Source of the DNA: G963667425 sp963667425 [NCBI: bacterium]
GTDB taxonomy: Bacteria; UBP6; UBA1177
Assembly: GCA_963667425.1 (NCBI GenBank)
Contig: OY763407.1
Coordinates: forward strand, 558,001 to 622,000
Direction of reading: 5' to 3'
DNA: 64,000 bases
The notes beneath the pieces are model-generated. The model worked only from the letters and a program-made list of their open reading frames with translations. It had not been told where the DNA came from and ran no database searches. This document shows positions 17,493 to 26,051 of the stretch, piece after piece (within the stretch, counting starts at the first letter, position 1; every line of letters starts with the position of its first letter). The translations under genes and the position numbers were made by a program.

Positions 17493-18776
17493 TTACTTTA
17501 TATTAATTTCAAGTTTAGAACCACTGTTTTCATCATCCTGAAGAAGGAAATAAGTCGTAGTACCTGCGGCAGCTGCAACAGATGTTCCGACAATAGTCCA
17601 GAACCACCATGTAGATAAAATCGAACCATCATCGTCAGAGTCTTTAGGTTCCTCATCTTTTGGCGTTTCTTTTTCAGAAATCAGAATAGTTTTAGGTGTT
17701 TTTGACATATCAAAAAAAGAGTCCATCTCATCAAGAAGACCGAACTCACTCTCTTCATTGAATGGAAGTGAAATATCAAAAACTCCGTCTATATAACTTT
17801 TGTCATTGACATCAATAAGATAAAAACTGGATGCGGCGACACCTTCATGAACAGAAATATAGGATACAAAAAGTTTGTCAACATCCATATCTTCACCTGT
17901 TTCAAGTGCTTTTGTAATAAAGTTTTCTGTTCCGTAAGACTGTATCATCTCTTTTTTATTTGCAATAAAAAGGTCTGCCTTTTTCTGCTGGTCAAGAAAC
18001 TCATTTATATTAGTCATTTTCTGAGCTTTAACCTTAAGCGTGTTACCTTTATCCTTGTATCCGTTCATATGGATTCTGTAATAATGCTTTCCTTCGGTAA
18101 TACCATTTACAGTAAGAGGTGTTACACCGACAACCTTACCATCAAGAAAAACAATTGCACCTGAAGGATTGCTGCTGAAAGATACGGAACCATTTGGAAG
18201 CATCTGAAAATCGGTTTTAATATTGTTAAAGAAATCAACAATATCCGGAGAGAAAATTCTTGTATCAAGAGATGCATTTGGGTTAATACTCAGATAACTT
18301 ACAAAATACTGTTTTGACTTTTCCTCATTGTCAAGAAGTTTGTATGAAGCACCCATGTAAAGCATCAGGTTTGAAAGAGGTTTTATCTCAGCAAGATGAT
18401 TTGTGTGTTTTTCCATAATTTCCTGAGCAGATTCAAATCTTAAAATAGCAGATTCAATGTCAAGATTTTCATAAAGAGCGACAGCTTTTTCGTAAATTCT
18501 GAGACCAAGAGCAAACTCATCTCTTTCAGAATTAACTTCAGCATAAATTTCGCTCTCTGTAAGATAGTAGTCGTAAGTTTTAATTTTACCAAGATATGAA
18601 ACTATTGAAGGGACAATTTTATCAGATTCCTTCTGACTATATGAATCCTCGAATAAAAATATTGAAGCCATTCTTCTGCCTGTTTCTGTTGCAGAAAGAG
18701 TGGAAAAAGGTACAGGTCCGCCAAGTGAGAAAGTAGTAAAAACAAAGAGCAGAACCAGTGTGCAAAAATGTTTCAT
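17493..18776 (-). CDS. PEGA-domain envelope protein with C-terminal membrane anchor
   Basis: The 427-residue protein starts with a cleavable-type signal (about 1-20). A helical region (80-180) resembles TPR-like repeats. A PEGA beta-sandwich lies at 196-250, with PSGAIVFLDGKVVGVTPLTV. An acidic EPKDSDDDGS linker precedes a membrane helix at about 393-415. This layout is common in Myxococcota-type surface proteins, where PEGA domains are thought to bind the wall or protein partners. The start at 18776 is set by GGGAG eight bases upstream. It is first in an eight-gene operon that ends with leuD. Confidence 0.85.
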   Translation of the reverse strand: MKHFCTLVLLFVFTTFSLGGPVPFSTLSATETGRRMASIFLFEDSYSQKESDKIVPSIVSYLGKIKTYDYYLTESEIYAEVNSERDEFALGLRIYEKAVALYENLDIESAILRFESAQEIMEKHTNHLAEIKPLSNLMLYMGASYKLLDNEEKSKQYFVSYLSINPNASLDTRIFSPDIVDFFNNIKTDFQMLPNGSVSFSSNPSGAIVFLDGKVVGVTPLTVNGITEGKHYYRIHMNGYKDKGNTLKVKAQKMTNINEFLDQQKKADLFIANKKEMIQSYGTENFITKALETGEDMDVDKLFVSYISVHEGVAASSFYLIDVNDKSYIDGVFDISLPFNEESEFGLLDEMDSFFDMSKTPKTILISEKETPKDEEPKDSDDDGSILSTWWFWTIVGTSVAAAAGTTTYFLLQDDENSGSKLEINIK

Positions 18777-18814
18777 TTTGATTTCTCCCAAATCCAAAGC
18801 CAAAAAAGCTTTTA

Positions 18815-18843
18815 TCTATATCTTAAATTGTTTTTTTTGTCAA
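18815..18843 (-). promoter_or_regulatory. Sigma70-type promoter of the PEGA-to-leuD operon
   Basis: TTGACA (18838-18843, perfect) and TATAGA (18815-18820) are separated by 17 bases on the minus strand. The -10 lies about 38 bases before the PEGA ATG. Confidence 0.75.
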
Positions 18844-19013
18844 TTTTAACTTTGTTTTAGGGCGAAACTGAACACGAAATATACATAATTGAGAAAGAGT
18901 TATAAAAATCTAACCTTTAAGCATCTTCTAAAAACATATAAAATCTAATGAAAATTGATTTTCTAGATATATTAAATATATTCAGACAGAATATTTTTGA
19001 AAGGGGATTGAAA

Positions 19014-20018
19014 ATGAAAAATACAGATATATGTCCAGTGCAGATATCAGGATTTCTTGACAACAAAATAAGAAAATTATTTCAAAATCCTGATAAAATA
19101 CTCAAACCATACATGAAAGAAGGATTAACAGTACTTGATATAGGGTGCGGGCCTGGTTTTTTTACAATACCGATAGCTCAAATGGTTGGAGAAAACGGAA
19201 AAGTTATTGCAGCAGATCTTCAGGAAGGAATGCTTCAGAAAGTAAGAAAGAAAATAACAGGAACAGAGCTCGAAAAGAGAATAGCTCTTCACAAATGCGG
19301 AGAAAAGGAACTTGGAATAAATGAAAAAGTCGATTTTATACTGCTTTTCTACATGCTCCATGAAGTTCCTGATAAAAAAGATTTTTTCAGAAAACTTTCT
19401 AAAGTACTTAAAGAAGATGGAATAATATTCATAGTGGAGCCACCGTTTCATGTGTCGGAAAAAGGATTTGAACAAAGCATAAAAGATGCCGATGAAGAAG
19501 GCTTTATCTGTATTGAAAGACCTAAAATGTTTCTGGATAAAGCAATGATACTTAAGAAAAAAATGAAAATGATAAGAAAACTTGCTGAAAAAGAAATTCC
19601 TTTGTGGCTTGAACTTGCTGCGGAGGTGGAGTCCCTTTTTGGTAAAATGGCTGGAAATCCTGAATTTGAAGAAGCAGTAAAAGAAGCTGTAAAAAACGGT
19701 GAAGTTTTTTGCCATGAAAACGAAAAAAAAGAAATAACAGGGGTAGTCGCATTAAGCAAAGCTGAAAACAGTATTGAATGGCTGGCCGTAAAAGAAAACT
19801 CAAAAGGGAAGGGGATAAGTAAACTTCTTATTGAAAAAGCTATTTCGGAATTAAATGAGAAAAAAGATATAACTGTACAGACATTTACTGAAGAAGTTCC
19901 TGAAGGAATTCCTGCTCGAAAATTATATTTTGCGTTCGGTTTCAGAGATTATAAAAAATCAGGCATAAATCCGGCAGGAATTGAGACTGTAATAATGAAA
20001 AGAGATAAAATAAATTAG
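19014..20018 (+). CDS. Class I SAM methyltransferase fused to GNAT acetyltransferase
   Basis: The 334-residue protein joins two enzymes. Residues 25-190 form a class I methyltransferase, with motif I VLDIGCGPG at 40-48, the acidic AADL near 67-70 and post-I YMLHEVPD at 113-120. Residues about 205-334 form a GNAT domain, with the acetyl-CoA loop SKGKGISKLL at 263-272 and the ARKLYFAFGFRDYKKS closing segment at 301-316. The start at 19014 follows AGGGG by 9 bases; the longer reading from 18948 lacks such a site. It converges on the TetR gene with a 4-base overlap of ends. Substrates are unknown. Arsenite- or small-molecule-type methylation with resistance is possible but unsupported. Confidence 0.85.
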   Translation: MKNTDICPVQISGFLDNKIRKLFQNPDKILKPYMKEGLTVLDIGCGPGFFTIPIAQMVGENGKVIAADLQEGMLQKVRKKITGTELEKRIALHKCGEKELGINEKVDFILLFYMLHEVPDKKDFFRKLSKVLKEDGIIFIVEPPFHVSEKGFEQSIKDADEEGFICIERPKMFLDKAMILKKKMKMIRKLAEKEIPLWLELAAEVESLFGKMAGNPEFEEAVKEAVKNGEVFCHENEKKEITGVVALSKAENSIEWLAVKENSKGKGISKLLIEKAISELNEKKDITVQTFTEEVPEGIPARKLYFAFGFRDYKKSGINPAGIETVIMKRDKIN

Positions 20019-20632
20019 CTTTTTGCTTCGAGCTTATCAAAAAAAGCATCTATCATGAATTTAAGCCCTGTGTTAATTTCGTTCCAGCCTGAATCAGAAG
20101 ATATATCAACCCCTGAAAACATATCAACAGTTTTTGAACGAAGCACAAGGTAATAAAGTCCTGAAATAATAATTGCAGAAACAGAATCCACTGCTATAGC
20201 TTTTTCACTGGAAAGCTCAAGAGTTTTTTTTATAGATTCAGTAAGCCTGACTCCATGAGATTCTCTTACAGCTGCAATCATTTCTGTAAGTTCGTTTCTT
20301 TCAATAATTTCCCACCTGAAAATTTCTCTGCTGATACTGTTTTTTCTGAGAAAAGATGCATAACCGCTGAAAATAGTAAAAGAGGTTTCTCGAAGATTGG
20401 TTTTGTCGCAGTCTGTAATAAAATCTTCAGGATCAGGCCAGAAATTTCCCTCATCCATAAAAGCTTTTAAAAGGTCAGGAAGTTTGCCGAAATAGCGATA
20501 GATAAGAACTTTGTCAACACCAGCTTCTCTCGCTACAGCATTGATACCGAGAGCATGAAAACCGTTTTTGGCAATTAGTTTTCCAGTCGCATCAAAGATT
20601 TTCTTTTTAGTTTCTTCCTTATTACGTTCCAT
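20015..20632 (-). CDS. TetR-family transcriptional regulator
   Basis: The 205 residues have the TetR N-terminal helix-turn-helix at about 28-50 (GINAVAREAGVDKVLIYRYFG). A divergent ligand domain follows and has no recognisable pocket. The gene follows the small envelope-protein gene by 17 bases on the same strand. Upstream of that pair lie two 14-16 bp palindromes over and above the promoter, the likely binding sites. Autoregulation is therefore the simplest model. The inducer is unknown. Confidence 0.93.
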   Translation of the reverse strand: MERNKEETKKKIFDATGKLIAKNGFHALGINAVAREAGVDKVLIYRYFGKLPDLLKAFMDEGNFWPDPEDFITDCDKTNLRETSFTIFSGYASFLRKNSISREIFRWEIIERNELTEMIAAVRESHGVRLTESIKKTLELSSEKAIAVDSVSAIIISGLYYLVLRSKTVDMFSGVDISSDSGWNEINTGLKFMIDAFFDKLEAKS

Positions 20633-20649
20633 AAAAACTCCAGAATAAA

Positions 20650-21246
20650 TTATAAATCAAAATTCCATCCTATTTTAAGAGAACCTTCTGCAGTCACAGG
20701 CATAGGAGTAAATTCTTTGTCACCAAGTTCAATCTTTCTGTTATTCATAATAAAATGAACACCAACCCAGGGATCAATATAAAAATTACCATAAAACTTC
20801 CAGATGTAACCTCCTCCGACAGTAAAAACTCCACTTGTCCAGTAAACAGTGCCAGCAACATTTTTATTTTGAATAGAATTCTGCCATAGTTCAAGACCGG
20901 TTCCAATCCAGAATCCGTCAAAATTATCACCAGAAACATAATCAAAAATAAAAGCAGTAACAGTAACATCATTTTTTGTAAAACCATCTTCAAGAAAACC
21001 ATCAGGCAATCTCAAATTTGCAGCAACAAGACGAAGCCTTACATGATCAACTCCAAACCATACCTGACCGGCTCCGCCAACTTTACCATTAATGGCACTT
21101 ACAATCGATGGAAGCAAATCAACATTAAAACCGATAGCAAGTTTTCTTTCATTAGGTGCAGACGGTTTTTCGTCAGCTGAAACAGTAAAACATGAAAAAA
21201 TGCAAAAAACCAGAAATATCAAACCAATACTTTTAAAAAAACTCAT
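20650..21246 (-). CDS. Secreted beta-rich envelope protein, unknown family
   Basis: The 198-residue protein has a signal peptide ending near VSADEKPSA. The rest alternates hydrophobic and polar residues (for example GNFYIDPWVGVHFIMNN and KIGWNFDL at the C-terminus), as in a small outer-membrane barrel. GGAGG at 7 bases supports the ATG at 21246. It is cotranscribed with TetR behind the palindromic operators, so its expression is probably repressed by that regulator. It may be part of an inducible envelope response. I do not recognise the family. Confidence 0.75.
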   Translation of the reverse strand: MSFFKSIGLIFLVFCIFSCFTVSADEKPSAPNERKLAIGFNVDLLPSIVSAINGKVGGAGQVWFGVDHVRLRLVAANLRLPDGFLEDGFTKNDVTVTAFIFDYVSGDNFDGFWIGTGLELWQNSIQNKNVAGTVYWTSGVFTVGGGYIWKFYGNFYIDPWVGVHFIMNNRKIELGDKEFTPMPVTAEGSLKIGWNFDL

Positions 21247-21269
21247 AACACCCTCCATAATTAAAAAAT

Positions 21270-21285
21270 GTCACTTACAGGTGAC
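21270..21285. promoter_or_regulatory. Palindromic operator O1, probable TetR site
   Basis: GTCACTTACAGGTGAC is a 16-base near-palindrome with one internal mismatch. It lies immediately downstream of the -10 box at 21292-21297, over the expected transcription start, so a bound repressor would block initiation. Confidence 0.65.
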
Positions 21286-21291
21286 TTGGTG

Positions 21292-21320
21292 ATTATGTCT
21301 TCATAAAGTGACAAAATCAA
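21292..21320 (-). promoter_or_regulatory. Promoter of the envelope protein-TetR operon
   Basis: On the minus strand TTGATT (21315-21320) and CATAAT (21292-21297) are 17 bases apart. A further GTCAC half-site falls in the spacer at 21308-21312, matching the arms of the flanking operators. Confidence 0.6.
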
Positions 21321-21370
21321 TTCCTAAAATACAATTACATTTAAGTATTTGTAAATATTAATGAAACAAT

Positions 21371-21384
21371 TCACCTATAGGTGA
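21371..21384. promoter_or_regulatory. Palindromic operator O2, probable TetR site
   Basis: TCACCTATAGGTGA is a perfect 14-base palindrome with the same outer arms as the site at 21270. It lies about 50 bases upstream of the -35 box and 15 bases downstream of the cupin gene's stop on the minus strand. The spacing suggests repressor looping or cooperative binding. Confidence 0.65.
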
Positions 21385-21398
21385 CATATGCCGTCTGG

Positions 21399-21719
21399 TT
21401 ATTTCTCTGAAAGACTTTTGATAACGAGAAGTGAAAGGATTCTGTCTGAATTATTGGCCCAAAATCTTGGTTTGCCGGGATTAACGTGAACCATATCACC
21501 AACAGTGAGAGTTTCAGTAATATCTCCGTAAGTAAACTCACCAACACCATCAGTAACATAAAAAATAACCTTACTCGGCATATCATGAGGCTTTAAGGCA
21601 TTTCCAGGTGAAATTTCAAGATTAATAATTTCCACTGCGCCGGTTTTGATTTTCACAGTCTTTAAAATACCTTCAGAAAAAGCATCTTTTGAATTTTTAT
21701 TATTTCTGATAATTTCCAT
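21399..21719 (-). CDS. Cupin-domain protein
   Basis: This 106-residue single-domain cupin has the usual beta-barrel motif pattern. Motif 1 is around KPHDMPSKVIFYVTDGVGEF, and the second block is GDMVHVNPGKPRFWANN. The first motif retains one His (KPHDM) and the second lacks the conserved His, so metal binding may be weak. AGGAACCTCCG upstream reads as CGGAGG before the ATG. It has its own promoter with a GATAT-type palindrome. The ligand and reaction are unknown. Confidence 0.8.
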   Translation of the reverse strand: MEIIRNNKNSKDAFSEGILKTVKIKTGAVEIINLEISPGNALKPHDMPSKVIFYVTDGVGEFTYGDITETLTVGDMVHVNPGKPRFWANNSDRILSLLVIKSLSEK

Positions 21720-21743
21720 AAGAACCTCCGTTTAGATAATTAG

Positions 21744-21755
21744 GATATTCATATC
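21744..21755. promoter_or_regulatory. Inverted repeat overlapping the cupin -10 box
   Basis: GATATTCATATC has 5-base arms GATAT/ATATC around two bases and overlaps the -10 element at 21753-21758. It may be a repressor site for the cupin gene. Short palindromes are frequent in AT-rich DNA. Confidence 0.3.
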
Positions 21756-21781
21756 TTAATTTAAGAGTAATAGAAAGTCAA
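21753..21781 (-). promoter_or_regulatory. Promoter of the cupin gene
   Basis: TTGACT (21776-21781) and TAAGAT (21753-21758) are spaced 17 bases apart on the minus strand, about 34 bases before the ATG. Confidence 0.55.
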
Positions 21782-21803
21782 ATAATGAAAAAATATCAAA
21801 AAA

Positions 21804-22790
21804 TTAGATATCGCAGCTTTCCTTTCCCTGTTTTTTAAGATAATCCTGATGATAATCTTCAGCCATAAAAAAAGTTCCGGCAGGTGTTATCTCAGTTGCT
21901 ATATCTTCAGCATATTTTGCTGAAAATTCCTGTTTAACCTTCAAAGCAATCTTTTCCTGTTCCGCATCTACAAAAAAGATTGCACTTCTATACTGAGATC
22001 CAACATCAGGACCCTGCCTGTCAATCTGAGTAGGATCATGGATAGTAAAAAAGTATCTCACAAGAGTTTCAAAATCAGTTTGCGAGTTATCAAAAATTAC
22101 CATTACAGCCTCAGCGTGTCCTGTGGCATCACTGCATACGTCACGGTAAGTCGGATTTTCAGTTATTCCTCCCATGTATCCGACATCAGTTGATTTAACA
22201 CCTTTTTGCTGGCTGAATTTAAATTCAACACCCCAGAAACATCCGGCAGCAAAATAAGCAGTCTCCAAAGTCAGTTTTTCCATAGTTTTCTCCTTTTCAG
22301 CAGGTTCAAAATTAAGCGAAAGAGAATTTACACAGTAATGTTTTCCAGTCGGAAGCGGACCATCATCAAAAACATGCCCCAAATGACCATCACATTCTGC
22401 ACATCTTATCTCAATCCTTTTCATACCGAAAGAATTATCTGGAACATATTTAACAGCACCCTCAATTGACTCAGTAAATGAAGGCCAACCAGTTCCATGA
22501 TCATATTTTGTTTCAGATTTAAAAAGAGGAGCACCGCAGGCACCACAACGGTAGAGCCCTTTTTCTGTAAAATCATTATAAATACCTGAAAAAGGCTTTT
22601 CTGTAGCACCATTCCTCAAAACGCTAAACTGCTTTGGTGAAAGTAGCTCTTTCCAGTTCTTTTCAGTTTTCTTATTTTTTTCTTCCTTCATCTTAACTCC
22701 ATTCTCATTGCTCAGGGTTATACTGAACATAAAAGTTGAAATTGTAAATCCGGCAAGGAGCATGATTAAAAATGTAACTAACTTTCTCAT
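21804..22790 (-). CDS. msrAB: Bifunctional MsrB-MsrA methionine sulfoxide reductase, exported/anchored
   Basis: The 328-residue fusion repairs both methionine sulfoxide epimers. After an N-terminal hydrophobic segment (about 3-25) comes MsrB (about 45-163), with zinc cysteines at 82, 85, 130 and 133 and catalytic Cys153 in HYCVNS. MsrA follows (about 172-320), with catalytic Cys184 in GCFWG and the YHQDYL motif near the end. The hydrophobic start implies an envelope location. The ATG at 22790 has GGGAGGAG ahead of it. It stands alone behind its own promoter. Confidence 0.95.
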   Translation of the reverse strand: MRKLVTFLIMLLAGFTISTFMFSITLSNENGVKMKEEKNKKTEKNWKELLSPKQFSVLRNGATEKPFSGIYNDFTEKGLYRCGACGAPLFKSETKYDHGTGWPSFTESIEGAVKYVPDNSFGMKRIEIRCAECDGHLGHVFDDGPLPTGKHYCVNSLSLNFEPAEKEKTMEKLTLETAYFAAGCFWGVEFKFSQQKGVKSTDVGYMGGITENPTYRDVCSDATGHAEAVMVIFDNSQTDFETLVRYFFTIHDPTQIDRQGPDVGSQYRSAIFFVDAEQEKIALKVKQEFSAKYAEDIATEITPAGTFFMAEDYHQDYLKKQGKESCDI

Positions 22791-22829
22791 TTTCTCCTCC
22801 CAATAATAATGAACAGATTCAGGATAAGG

Positions 22830-22858
22830 ATTTTAGCACACTCTTTAAGATTGAACAA
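22830..22858 (-). promoter_or_regulatory. Promoter of msrAB
   Basis: TTGTTC (22853-22858) and TAAAAT (22830-22835) are separated by 17 bases on the minus strand, about 40 bases before the ATG. Confidence 0.55.
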
Positions 22859-23038
22859 GATGTAAAATTGTCACTATAATAGAGTTTTTATTAATTCTAA
22901 AAAAGAAATTTGTAGATTGTAAAATGCTATAGTGTTGAAATATGATTTTAGATAAAAATTATATTAATTTTTATTTATTACTTTGATTTTATAATCGTTT
23001 TGAGTACTTTTAAGAAAGTATCTCTTTGAAGAGGAAAA

Positions 23039-25015
23039 ATGCTTAGATATAATTTTAAAGATTCTATTTCATCATTTCTTTTAAAGACCTCTAATGAAAT
23101 TATTGGCGAAATAACTAAAAATTCACAATTTGATGTCACTCGTAATCAGAACAAATCTTGGAAAGATCAAATTCCTATTCTTAAAAAAGCTCTTTATGGT
23201 AAAGACGGGACTATATTCTTCGAGTTTTCTATTCCAAGAATGGGAAAGCGAGTTGATGTCATTGCTATTGTTGATAATGCAGTATTTGTTATTGAATTTA
23301 AGGTCGGTGAGAAGAATTTTTTTAATTGTTATATTGATCAGGTTTGGGATTACGCTCTTGATTTAAAGAATTTTCATGAACCTAGCCATAAAGTATTGTT
23401 AGTGCCAGTTTTAGTTTCTACAGAATCCGCTAATTCTACTATGGATATTCCTATGAAAGTTCACAATGACAATCTTTTAATTCCTATTTTGGTTAATAGT
23501 TATGATTTGCGAAAAGCAATAGATTCTGTCCTTTCATTTTTTCATGAAAATTTTCTTATTGATGGTGATGCTTTTGCTACTGGTAGTTATCATCCAACTC
23601 CAACAATTGTTGAGGCTGCGGTTTCTTTATATAAGAATCATTCTGTAGAAGAAATCACCAGAAGTGATGCCGGTGCTAAAAATTTATCAAAAACTACAGA
23701 TGCTATTTCTAGCATTATTGAATATGCTAAAAGTTATAGTAAAAAAGTTATCTGTTTTGTTACGGGGGTTCCTGGTGCTGGTAAAACTTTAGTTGGTCTT
23801 AAAGTTGCGACTTCTCATATGGATGCAGAAAAAAAGACTGCTAGTGTCTATCTTTCAGGTAATGCTCCACTTGTTGCTATTTTGCAGGAAGCTTTAACTA
23901 GAGATAAAGTGGCTAGAGAAAAAGAGATTGGTAATAAAGTAAAAAAATCAGAAGTTAGAGAAAGTGTAAAAACATTTATTCAGATTATTCATCACTATAG
24001 AGATGCTTATCTTGAAGATAAAAAAGCACCATATGATCATGTTGCCATCTTTGATGAAGCGCAAAGAGCATGGAATAAAAAACAGACTATAGATTTTATG
24101 AAAAGAAAAAAGGGACAACCTAATTTTGATATGTCTGAGTCTCAGTTTTTGATTTCTTGTCTTGATCGGCACAAAGATTGGGCTGTTATTGTTTGCCTTG
24201 TTGGTGGTGGCCAAGAAATTAATACCGGTGAAGCTGGTATTTCAGAATGGTTAAATGCAATAGATAAAATGTTTCCTCATTGGGAAGTTGCAATTTCTCC
24301 TAATCTTAAAGATTCTGAATATTCAGCTGAAGAAACAATAAAGAAAATTTCTCATAAATGTGTTGTTAATTATAATGAAGACTTGCATTTAGGTATTTCA
24401 ATGCGTTCTTTTAGAGCAGAAAACCTTTCACTATTTATAAAAAATTTACTTGATTTGAATATTAAAGAAGCAAAAGATGTTTTAAAAAATATTACAGACA
24501 AGTATCCTATTATTCTTACTAGAGATTTTGGCAAAGCTAAAGATTGGATAAAAGATAAAGCTAGAGGGACAGAGAGATATGGTTTAGTTGTTTCTTCTCA
24601 GGCAGAAAGATTAAAGCCCTATGCTATAGACGTTAAATCTCCAATAAACCCTGTTTATTGGTTCTTAAATGAAAAAGATGATGTTCGCTCCTCTTATTAT
24701 ATGGAAGATGTTGCTACAGAATTTCATATTCAAGGTTTAGAATTAGATTGGGTTTGTGTTGCTTGGGATGGAGATTTGAGATTTAGTAAAAATGGCTGGC
24801 AGACATATTCTTTTAAAGGTAATAAATGGCAAAATATAAATAAGGATGACAGAAGAAAATATCTTGTTAATGCTTATAGAGTTTTGTTAACAAGAGCAAG
24901 ACAAGGTATGGTCATTGTTGTTCCAGAAGGTAATGTCGAAGATCATACAAGAAAGCCAGAATATTATAATTCTACTTTTGAATATTTAAAGTCTATTGGA
25001 TTAACTCTTTTATAA
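23039..25015 (+). CDS. DUF2075-type helicase/ATPase with N-terminal PD-(D/E)XK-like nuclease domain
   Basis: The 658-residue protein has two parts. Residues about 1-175 resemble a PD-(D/E)XK nuclease: Asp73 in RVDVIAIVDN, then Glu86-Phe-Lys88 in VIEFKVG and Gln101 in DQVWDYAL. Residues 230-655 are a DUF2075 superfamily 1-like ATPase, with Walker A GVPGAGKT at 243-250, Walker B IFDEAQ at 337-342, GGGQEI near 393 and a C-terminal LTRARQGM helicase motif. Similar proteins are found in defence islands of other genomes. No partner gene, methylase or integrase is adjacent, so a single-gene defence or repair role is only an inference. It is flanked by sizeable A/T-rich gaps. Confidence 0.82.
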   Translation: MLRYNFKDSISSFLLKTSNEIIGEITKNSQFDVTRNQNKSWKDQIPILKKALYGKDGTIFFEFSIPRMGKRVDVIAIVDNAVFVIEFKVGEKNFFNCYIDQVWDYALDLKNFHEPSHKVLLVPVLVSTESANSTMDIPMKVHNDNLLIPILVNSYDLRKAIDSVLSFFHENFLIDGDAFATGSYHPTPTIVEAAVSLYKNHSVEEITRSDAGAKNLSKTTDAISSIIEYAKSYSKKVICFVTGVPGAGKTLVGLKVATSHMDAEKKTASVYLSGNAPLVAILQEALTRDKVAREKEIGNKVKKSEVRESVKTFIQIIHHYRDAYLEDKKAPYDHVAIFDEAQRAWNKKQTIDFMKRKKGQPNFDMSESQFLISCLDRHKDWAVIVCLVGGGQEINTGEAGISEWLNAIDKMFPHWEVAISPNLKDSEYSAEETIKKISHKCVVNYNEDLHLGISMRSFRAENLSLFIKNLLDLNIKEAKDVLKNITDKYPIILTRDFGKAKDWIKDKARGTERYGLVVSSQAERLKPYAIDVKSPINPVYWFLNEKDDVRSSYYMEDVATEFHIQGLELDWVCVAWDGDLRFSKNGWQTYSFKGNKWQNINKDDRRKYLVNAYRVLLTRARQGMVIVVPEGNVEDHTRKPEYYNSTFEYLKSIGLTLL

Positions 25016-25137
25016 CTCATAATCTTAAGGTCGATTCTAGGATTTCCCCACAAAACTTGATAAAAACTAAAGATATAATATGGTTGAGCTCTTTGTAAGA
25101 AGAGTGATTTGTTTTTTTAAGTTGAGAGTATTTAAAT

Positions 25138-26040
25138 ATGAAAATTGAAGACAAACATATTACGGCAGGATGTTATCCATGTGTGTTTCAGCAGCTTTTA
25201 TCTATTGCCTCACTGGTTGAGCTTAGTGAGAAGGATACAAAGCTCTTTTTTGAAAAGAGTATGCTTTATTTTCTGGAAACTCATGGTGAGGGTGTTGTTG
25301 TTCAGCATGTTATAAGAAAGGCTACTGATATGTTGATCAAGATGATGGGTGAGCCTGATAACTTTGATCCTTATGATGCTATAAAAAAGTATTCTAATGA
25401 TGTTGCTTTAGAGTTTACTGATCTGTTTTATAAGATGATCAGAGAGTCGAATTCGCCTTTAGAGATGGCTTTAAAGATTGCTTCTGCTGGTAATATTATT
25501 GATTTTGGTGCTAAAAGGCATGGTGATATTGATATAAAAAAAGAGCTTGCTTCAATTGATGAGCGTGGTTTTGGTATTTACGATTATGATGAGTTTTACA
25601 AGGCTGTTTCAACTGCTAAATCTCTTTTATATATCTGCGATAATGCAGGTGAGATAGTTATGGATAAGATTTTTATTGAGGAAATCAAAAATCTTTTTCC
25701 TTCACTGAACGTTGTCTGTGCTGTCAGGGAAAAACCTATTATTAACGATGCCGTTCTTTATGATGCTTTGTATGCCGGGCTTGATAAAGTGGCGACTGTT
25801 ATCTCTTCTGGAAGTGTTTATCCTGGAACAATCATTGATGAAACTTCAAAAGAGTTTAGAGAGTTTTTTGATTCTTCTGATGTTATTATTTCTAAGGGAC
25901 AGGGTAATTTTGAAACGCTTCTTTATGATTCCAGTGAAAAGCTATTTTTTATTTTGAGAATTAAGTGTGAAGCAATGGCAAAGCTTTCTAATGCTCCTTT
26001 GGGTGATTTGGTTCTTATGCAGGGTAAAAATTATAATTAG
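25138..26040 (+). CDS. DUF89/ARMT1-family metal-dependent phosphatase
   Basis: The 300-residue protein has the damage-control phosphatase pattern. The CYPC pair at 12-15 marks the subfamily with an extra metal. Core motifs are CDNAGEIVMD at 168-177 (metal Asp/Asn), VREKPIIND at 196-204 and SKGQGNFETL near 252-261. Known members dephosphorylate damaged or overflow sugar phosphates and phosphopantetheine-like molecules. It is followed 11 bases later by a cupin gene, probably in the same transcript. The substrate is not decided. Confidence 0.9.
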   Translation: MKIEDKHITAGCYPCVFQQLLSIASLVELSEKDTKLFFEKSMLYFLETHGEGVVVQHVIRKATDMLIKMMGEPDNFDPYDAIKKYSNDVALEFTDLFYKMIRESNSPLEMALKIASAGNIIDFGAKRHGDIDIKKELASIDERGFGIYDYDEFYKAVSTAKSLLYICDNAGEIVMDKIFIEEIKNLFPSLNVVCAVREKPIINDAVLYDALYAGLDKVATVISSGSVYPGTIIDETSKEFREFFDSSDVIISKGQGNFETLLYDSSEKLFFILRIKCEAMAKLSNAPLGDLVLMQGKNYN

Positions 26041-26051
26041 GAGATTAAAAA

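Noticed and set aside
22872-22934. CACTATA/TATAGTG arms 50 bases apart before the DUF2075 gene
   Set aside because: Seven-base arms at that distance are expected by chance in AT-rich DNA; not strong enough to call.
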